Origin: JBDRNO01 sp043811005
GTDB lineage: Bacteria > Bacteroidota > Bacteroidia > NORP154
DNA length: 64,000 nt
Direction: 5' to 3'
NCBI GenBank assembly: GCA_043811005.1
Contig: JBDRNO010000240.1
Span: 1-64,000 of the forward strand
The notes beneath the pieces were generated by a model. That model saw only the letters and a list, made by a program, of their open reading frames with translations. It was not told the DNA's origin and did no database searches. Below are positions 58,849 to 64,000 of the stretch, piece by piece (the first letter of the stretch is position 1; each line of letters opens with the position of its first letter). The translations under genes were made by a program, and so were the position numbers.

Positions 58849-60633
58849 TCAATCTTCAGAAAATTCAATGAGCATCTGCCTGTATACTGAAAATAATCTC
58901 GTTTTCAGAATGAACCCGATGTATTCTCCTTCATCAATAACCGGGAGACTCCAGGCATTAGCTTCTTCAAATTTTTTCATTACCTCATCCATTGGATCGG
59001 TTGACGAAACATAAGTTGTAGGCAGTATCATTAAACTGCTTACTAATGTATTATCATACATTTCCCGGTTAAACATTATATCCCTTATGCTATCCATCGG
59101 AACAATACCTAATAGCATATTGTTTTCATCTACAACCGGAAATATATTTCTTTGGGAGCGGGAAATAATTTTCACCAATTCTCCGAGGGTAGCATCAGGT
59201 TGAACTTTTTGAATGTCTTTCTCTATCAGGTCTTCTAATTTCATAAGTGATAATACGGCTTTGTCTTTATGGTGGGTGATCAGCTCCCCTCTCTTTGCCA
59301 AGCTCTTGGTATAAATCGAATGTGGTTCATAATACATTATCGTGAAATAAGATATGGCAGAAGTAACCATTAGCGGTATAAATAATTCATACCCGTCTGT
59401 GAGTTCAGCTATCAGGAATATTGCGGTCAGGGGTGCATGTATAACACCTGCGATCAAGCCAGCCATTCCAACGAGGGCAAAATTACTTTCGGATAATTGT
59501 GTAAGATTAAGCAGGTTAAATATTTTCGCATATACGTATCCCATAATTCCGCCCATAAAGAATATCGGGGCAAAATAACCGCCAATTCCTCCACTGCAGA
59601 GTGTAATTGATGTAGCTAATACTTTAAATGCAAAAATAAAGAACAGGAATATCAAAAAGAACCAAATATTATCTTTAAAAGAATAGAACAAACTGTTATT
59701 TAGTAAATCTCCTGAGTTCCCGCTTAAAATAGCTTTTAATGTCAGGTAACCCTCACCATAAAGTGGAGGAAAGATAAAAATGAGAATTCCCAATGCCAAA
59801 CCACCAATAAGTAACCGCCGGTAAGAATTTTGAATTAATTCAAATTTCCCTTCGATCAATGCGTTCATCCTTGTGAAATATACCGAGACCAAACCAGCGA
59901 TTATTCCCAAGACAATATAAAAAGGGAGATGATTAATATTGAAGTTATCTTTTAGGGAAAAATAAAATAATATCTGCTTACCCAAAAGCAAATTTGCCAT
60001 TAATGCACCTGAAACCGAAGCCATCAGCAGTGGAATGATGGAAGCAATGGTCAGGTCGAGCATCAGCACTTCCAACGAGAAGATAAGTGCAGCGATCGGA
60101 GCTTTGAAAATTGCTGCCATAGCGCCTGTAGCGCCACATGCAACCATGAGGGTTGTGGTCTTATAATTTAAACGAAACAATTGTCCAATGTTGGAGCCGA
60201 TAGCTCCTCCAGTACCAACGATAGGCGCTTCCATACCTACAGAACCGCCAAACCCACCTGTGAATGTACAAGCTATTATTGATGAATACACATTATGAAG
60301 CTTAATTATACTGCTTTTTCGTGAAATAGCTTGTAGAATATTTGTTATACCATGTCCTAAACGTTGTTGCCCGGTAAAAAATCTGATGTAAACAACAGTA
60401 ATAAATATCCCGATCAAAGGATAAGCAAGTAAAAGATAGTTTTCCTCACGAATATCAAAAAACCCGCTTTTTGTAAAAAGAATTTCAATATAATGTACGG
60501 TGGTTTTGAGTGTAACAGCTGCTAACCCTGATATGATCCCGATAATAATGCTTAATATCAGGATAAAATACCTGTGCTTAATGTTTTTTACCTTCCAGAT
60601 CAAAAACCTGCCGTAAATGGATGGATTTTTCAT
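58849..60633 (-). CDS. ClC-family chloride channel/transporter with CBS domains
   Basis: The 594-residue protein has a ClC core (residues about 20-430) and two C-terminal CBS domains (about 455-585: LIEKDIQKVQPDATLGELV, then LMILPTTYVSSTDPMDEVM). ClC selectivity motifs: GGFGGSVGMEAPIVGTGGAI, where canonical GSGIPE/GxEGP has GMEAP, and CSGGIGGYFAPIFFMGG (GGxFxP). The gating Glu of the GxEGP motif is present in GMEAP. The CBS pair senses adenine nucleotides in related proteins. It transports chloride or another anion, possibly coupled to protons. It stands alone, with DUF3108 divergent upstream. Confidence 0.93.
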   Translation of the reverse strand: MKNPSIYGRFLIWKVKNIKHRYFILILSIIIGIISGLAAVTLKTTVHYIEILFTKSGFFDIREENYLLLAYPLIGIFITVVYIRFFTGQQRLGHGITNILQAISRKSSIIKLHNVYSSIIACTFTGGFGGSVGMEAPIVGTGGAIGSNIGQLFRLNYKTTTLMVACGATGAMAAIFKAPIAALIFSLEVLMLDLTIASIIPLLMASVSGALMANLLLGKQILFYFSLKDNFNINHLPFYIVLGIIAGLVSVYFTRMNALIEGKFELIQNSYRRLLIGGLALGILIFIFPPLYGEGYLTLKAILSGNSGDLLNNSLFYSFKDNIWFFLIFLFFIFAFKVLATSITLCSGGIGGYFAPIFFMGGIMGYVYAKIFNLLNLTQLSESNFALVGMAGLIAGVIHAPLTAIFLIAELTDGYELFIPLMVTSAISYFTIMYYEPHSIYTKSLAKRGELITHHKDKAVLSLMKLEDLIEKDIQKVQPDATLGELVKIISRSQRNIFPVVDENNMLLGIVPMDSIRDIMFNREMYDNTLVSSLMILPTTYVSSTDPMDEVMKKFEEANAWSLPVIDEGEYIGFILKTRLFSVYRQMLIEFSED

Positions 60634-60754
60634 AACGGCAAAACTAATTTATAGAATAGGAATTTCAATGTTTTAAATACAATTTATTTTTTAAATTAAT
60701 TTACGAAGTTATATCCTTAATATTGGAACACTTTTTGTATTATATCTCTCTGTT

Positions 60755-61564
60755 ATGAAGAAGTTTCTATTTTATTGTATCGAAATTCCAATTTTCATCC
60801 TTTTCCAATCTTTTTCTTGGGGACAAACCTCCCTTTATACAGGAGATGGACTTCGCAATCACACTAATGAGGCATTTCAGAGGGGCGAAGCATTAAAATA
60901 CAGGGTGCATTACGGTTGGATAGATGCCGGTGAAGCTATTTTAAAAGTAACGTATGAGAACAAAAAGATCAAGAACAGAAATACCTATCACATAGTTGGG
61001 ACAGGGCGCACATTGAATGTTTTCAACTGGTTCTTTAAAGTAAAAGACAGGTACGAGACCTATATTGACGAGGAAGCGCTTGTACCGTGGATATTTATCA
61101 GGAGAGTTGATGAAGGCGGTTATATCATTAACCAGGATCAGATCTATGATCATTATAACAATACTGTAAACAGTAACGGTAAGATATTAGAAGTTCCTGA
61201 CGGAATCCAGGATATGCTTTCGGTTTATTATTTTGGCCGCTGTGTTGATTTATCCGGTTCAAAGCCGGGTGATGTTTTTACTTTTTTAACTTTTGTTGAT
61301 AATGAGATATTCACTTTGAAAGTAAAATACATGGGAAAAGAGAAGGTTGAAAATAATCTCGGCACATTCAATTGCGTTAAATTCCATCCGGTTATCCAGG
61401 AGGGGCGGGTTTTTAATGCAGAGAAAGACCTCAGCATCTGGTTGTCAGATGATAAGAACCATATACCTATCCGCCTGGAAGCAAAACTTTTTGTCGGCTC
61501 AGTCAGGATGGACCTCAAATCCTATTCAGGACTTGTTAATCCAATAGCTATTGTTGAGGAGTAG
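60755..61564 (+). CDS. DUF3108 exported protein
   Basis: The 269-residue protein has a signal peptide (residues 1-23, ending SFSWGQ) and the DUF3108 domain: FQRGEALKYRVHYGWIDAGE, KVKDRYETYIDEEALVPWIF, ILEVPDGIQDMLSVYYFGRC and LSIWLSDDKNHIPIRLEAK. In Bacteroidota such proteins are periplasmic or outer-membrane associated and their role is unknown. The fold is beta-rich, resembling lipoprotein carriers. It is followed by an M23 peptidase gene on the same strand, with a 320-bp gap that holds a dispersed repeat. Confidence 0.85.
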   Translation: MKKFLFYCIEIPIFILFQSFSWGQTSLYTGDGLRNHTNEAFQRGEALKYRVHYGWIDAGEAILKVTYENKKIKNRNTYHIVGTGRTLNVFNWFFKVKDRYETYIDEEALVPWIFIRRVDEGGYIINQDQIYDHYNNTVNSNGKILEVPDGIQDMLSVYYFGRCVDLSGSKPGDVFTFLTFVDNEIFTLKVKYMGKEKVENNLGTFNCVKFHPVIQEGRVFNAEKDLSIWLSDDKNHIPIRLEAKLFVGSVRMDLKSYSGLVNPIAIVEE

Positions 61565-61689
61565 TATACTAGGCTCACAAAAAATATTAATAAAAAACCA
61601 CAGATTACACAGATTTCACTGATATATTTAATTATATCGGAATTTCAATTTTTCAACCTGATATACCGGCATTATATGTTTTTTATATT

Positions 61690-61850
61690 TAATAATCTGT
61701 TTCTGGGTTCTGGGTTTTATACTCAGACTCCGTAACCAGTACATACCACCCAGTACCCAGTTACCAGTACCCAGTAACATTACTTTATTTATACTTAACT
61801 CAATTCTAAATAATTTCTTTTTTAAATCACTTTACGAAGTTATGTTCTTA
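61690..61850. repeat. dispersed intergenic repeat of the CCCAGTACCCAG type, second full copy
   Basis: Contains TTCTGGGTTCTGGGTTTTAT, then CATACCACCCAGTACCCAG, CCAGTACCCAGTAACATTAC, TATTTATACTTAACTCAATT and finally TTTACGAAGTTATGTTCTTA. Block order and spacing match 25004-25170. The TTTACGAAGTTATATYCTTA end block also occurs alone at 60703-60720 and 26049-26068. Confidence 0.8.
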
Positions 61851-61882
61851 TACTTGCAATTATTTAAGTAAACAAGAACAAT

Positions 61883-63175
61883 TTGAAACTTAAAACTTCA
61901 AACCTGAAACTATACATAGGTGTAGGAATTGGAATATTATTTCTTCTCCTTATTATTGATTATATAGTCAAGAATAAAAGTCCGGTTTTCCTTGACTCAT
62001 TACACAGCGAAGTTGATAGCCCTTCAACAGAAGTTATTGCCACCCCTCAAAACTATTATGTGGAAAAAGGGATCGTTAGCGATTCACTATTGATCTATGA
62101 AGGTACTGTAAAACGCGATCAGAACCTTTCCGAAATATTGCTGAAGTATGATGTTTCCTATGCTGTTATTGATAAGCTGGCAAAAAGGTCAAAAGAAATC
62201 TTTGATGTGAGAAAGATCAATACCGGTAAAAAGTACCTTGTCTATTATTCGGAAGATTCATTGCAAAAAGCACAATGCTTTATTTACGAGGTGGATGCGG
62301 TAAATTATGTTGTATTCAATTTGGGAGATTCCCTGCATATCTATAAAGATGAAAAAGAGGTTGAAACCAGTATACGAACAGCTTCTGGTGTTATTAACTC
62401 TTCTTTATGGCAAACAATGGATGATAATAAACTCAATCTGAACCTTCCTTTGGAATTGGCTGAAATTTATGCCTGGGCAGTGGATTTTTACAGGATACAA
62501 AAGGGAGATGCCTTTAGTGTGATCTATGAAGAAAAATTTGTCGAGAACAAATCAATTGGTATTGGCAAAATACACGCATCATGCTTTACACATAGCAATG
62601 AAGATTTTTATGCGATTTATTTCAAGCAGGGTAAGGAAGATGATTATTTTGATGAGAATGCCCAGAGTTTAAGAAAAGCTTTTCTCAAGTCGCCTTTAAA
62701 ATATTCACGGATAAGTTCGGGATACAGCTTAAAGAGGTTTCATCCTGTTCAAAAGAGATACAAGGCACATTTAGGTGTTGATTATGCAGCACCCAAAGGT
62801 ACGCCAATCATGGCCACAGGAGATGGAGTTGTTACTGAAGCACGATACAAAGGAGGTAATGGAAATTACGTTAAAATAAGGCATAATAGCGTGCATTCCA
62901 CACAATATCTGCACATGTCAAAAATTAAAAAAGGCATAAGACCGGGAGTAATGGTTAAACAGAAAGATATAATCGGATATGTGGGCAGCACAGGTCTGTC
63001 AACCGGCCCGCATGTCTGTTACAGGTTCTGGAAAAACGGTAAGCAGGTAAATCCATTAAGGATCAAGATGCCACCATCTAATCCTGTTAAGCAGGAGTAT
63101 ATGGAAGAGTACAACAAAGTAAAAGAGAAGATGATAAAGGCATTGGAGAAAATAGATCAAAATGTTGAAGCATGA
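61883..63175 (+). CDS. M23-family metallopeptidase, membrane anchored
   Basis: The 430-residue protein starts with TTG at 61883 (MKLKTSNLKLYIGVG), has one N-terminal transmembrane helix (about 10-28), a helical/beta middle part and a C-terminal M23 (LytM-like) domain. Zinc-binding motif 1 is HLGVDYAAPKGTPI (His near 295, Asp near 299). YLHMSK has the catalytic His. In the place of the usual HxH there is GPHVCYRFWKNGKQVNP, His-x-Cys; this HVCYRFW form is common in Bacteroidota M23 proteins to my knowledge, so the protein is probably active or acts as a scaffold for other hydrolases. It would cleave or bind peptidoglycan cross-links. Confidence 0.88.
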   Translation: MKLKTSNLKLYIGVGIGILFLLLIIDYIVKNKSPVFLDSLHSEVDSPSTEVIATPQNYYVEKGIVSDSLLIYEGTVKRDQNLSEILLKYDVSYAVIDKLAKRSKEIFDVRKINTGKKYLVYYSEDSLQKAQCFIYEVDAVNYVVFNLGDSLHIYKDEKEVETSIRTASGVINSSLWQTMDDNKLNLNLPLELAEIYAWAVDFYRIQKGDAFSVIYEEKFVENKSIGIGKIHASCFTHSNEDFYAIYFKQGKEDDYFDENAQSLRKAFLKSPLKYSRISSGYSLKRFHPVQKRYKAHLGVDYAAPKGTPIMATGDGVVTEARYKGGNGNYVKIRHNSVHSTQYLHMSKIKKGIRPGVMVKQKDIIGYVGSTGLSTGPHVCYRFWKNGKQVNPLRIKMPPSNPVKQEYMEEYNKVKEKMIKALEKIDQNVEA

Positions 63176-63405
63176 GTTAGTTGAATTAGTAAATCGGTGT
63201 AACTGGGAAGTAAGGACATAATTACGTAACTTGTTGCTAAAGATATGAGATATTATTTTTTAATCATATTGATTAAAAAGGAATTAATCGGAAATTTCAA
63301 TGCTTATTTTAAAATTTAACGGCTCTGTCCTTGTTATTTGTTATTAGTTATTGGTAATTTGTTAAAAAAGATGTATCTATGTGCCATTAATCAAAAAAAT
63401 ATTTT

Positions 63406-64000
63406 ATGAGTAAAATCCAAACAATCAACCCTGCAACAAACCAAGTCATAAAAACTTTTGAAGAGGATAGCGATACAACTATTCTTAAAAGCATTGAAGG
63501 TGCTAACAAGTTTTTTGAAAAATACAAAAAAACATCTTTTGCACAAAGGAGTAAACTAATGCATAAAGCGTCAGATATTCTGCTGGATGAGAAAGAGCGC
63601 TTTGCAAAACTGATGACCATTGAAATGGGAAAACCCATTAAAGAGGCGATTGCCGAAATCGAAAAATGCGCCTGGGTATGCAGGTATTATGCAGATAATG
63701 CAGAGCGGTTCTTAATGGATGAGAAAATAAAGACAGAAGCCGCATCAAGCTTCATAAGCTATGAGCCATTGGGGATAATTTTGGCTGTAATGCCCTGGAA
63801 TTTCCCTTTCTGGCAGGTTTTCAGGTTTGCCGCACCTGCATTGATGGCAGGTAATGTCTGTTTGTTGAAACATGCTTCTAACGTACCCCAGTGCGCATTA
63901 GCAATCGAAGAGGTCTTCAGGAAGGCGAAGTTTGGGAATGCAGCATTTAAAACATTGCTCATCGGTTCAGCTTGTGTGAGCAAGATCATTGAGGATGACA
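63406..64000 (+). CDS. aldehyde dehydrogenase (succinate-semialdehyde-type), 3'-partial
   Basis: The frame starts at the ATG at 63406 (MSKIQTINPATNQVIKTF) and runs to the window edge without a stop, giving 198 residues of a protein normally about 455-480 long. NAD(P)-dependent aldehyde dehydrogenase features are visible: LMTIEMGKPIKEAIAEI, YEPLGIILAVMPWNFPFWQV (the cofactor-side Asn) and LMAGNVCLLKHASNVPQCAL. The catalytic Cys and Glu lie outside. The closest class is the NAD-dependent succinate-semialdehyde or short-chain aldehyde dehydrogenases; the substrate is open. No ribosome binding site is evident. Confidence 0.88.
   Translation, partial: MSKIQTINPATNQVIKTFEEDSDTTILKSIEGANKFFEKYKKTSFAQRSKLMHKASDILLDEKERFAKLMTIEMGKPIKEAIAEIEKCAWVCRYYADNAERFLMDEKIKTEAASSFISYEPLGIILAVMPWNFPFWQVFRFAAPALMAGNVCLLKHASNVPQCALAIEEVFRKAKFGNAAFKTLLIGSACVSKIIEDD

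Noticed and set aside
62990..63030. Inactivated M23 peptidase because HxH is HxC
   Set aside because: GPHVCYRFW is, as far as I know, common in Bacteroidota members of this family, so it is not evidence of decay in this gene.
1..64000. tRNA, rRNA and riboswitch genes
   Set aside because: Reading both strands I saw no cloverleaf-like T-arm signature, rRNA segment or recognisable riboswitch; a covariance search would be needed to exclude weak cases.

Overview
The window is a chromosomal segment of a low-GC Bacteroidota bacterium, probably an uncultured environmental lineage. The evidence is a secreted protease with a type IX secretion (Por) C-terminal domain at 439-2508, TANNTTTG-type promoter elements, the order ftsX-DUF3098-uppP, a Bacteroidota-type leucyl-tRNA synthetase, DUF1573, DUF3108 and SiaC/DUF1987 proteins. 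Neither rRNA nor tRNA genes nor a CRISPR array was seen.

Layout. 1-3.3 kb: end of an unknown gene, a T9SS-exported serine protease and an IS1-type insertion sequence. 3.4-9.7 kb (minus): an alkyl-DHAP-synthase-like FAD oxidase, a GMC oxidoreductase, a membrane protein with an AttH-like C-terminus and an anchored EEP-family hydrolase. 9.8-11.5 kb (plus): a tripartite hipBST toxin-antitoxin operon with three operator-like repeats. 11.6-21.4 kb (plus): a decayed CoA-transferase gene, a three-subunit molybdenum hydroxylase, CoxG, a thiolase and a dehydrogenase-crotonase fusion. 21.8-37.6 kb (minus): aminotransferase, a second molybdenum hydroxylase (FAD subunit frameshifted), MDR dehydrogenase, LsrF-like aldolase, IorB, a class V aminotransferase, an EF-G paralogue and a 1216-residue IorA-GltD-ferredoxin fusion. 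Together these look like CoA-thioester and 2-oxoacid catabolism of an unidentified substrate. 38-40.8 kb: a small amino-acid-type operon (PhzF, DDAH-like, GNAT, cupin). 40.9-45.4 kb: a defence region (restriction enzyme, methyltransferase, SIR2 protein) whose genes are followed by attC-like imperfect palindromes and which ends at a truncated tyrosine recombinase. 46-64 kb: mostly core functions (uppP, ftsX, leuS, trkA/trkH, ClC channel, DUF3108, M23 peptidase, start of an aldehyde dehydrogenase).

Three things stand out. (1) Two tandem DUF1573 genes (56.7-58.1 kb) each carry an in-frame TGA exactly where the family has the first Cys of its CGC motif. Reading frame and family homology continue on both sides, and a hairpin directly downstream is identical in the two copies: candidate selenoproteins. 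(2) leuS contains, in frame within its editing-domain region, a complete DUF559 (Vsr-like PD-(D/E)XK) nuclease domain bounded by GC-rich palindromic sequence, and is additionally frameshifted at a ten-A run. (3) Palindromic repeats are inserted in frame in proteins: at least four different families in the IorA fusion gene (one also present intergenically) and one in the FAD oxidase, related to the left end of the leuS insertion. This resembles the Rickettsia palindromic elements and may mark a mobile system in which DUF559 nucleases and short palindromes spread through coding DNA.

Degraded pieces are common (CoA-transferase, HicB tail, four-helix-bundle tail, recombinase), as are dispersed intergenic repeat families.
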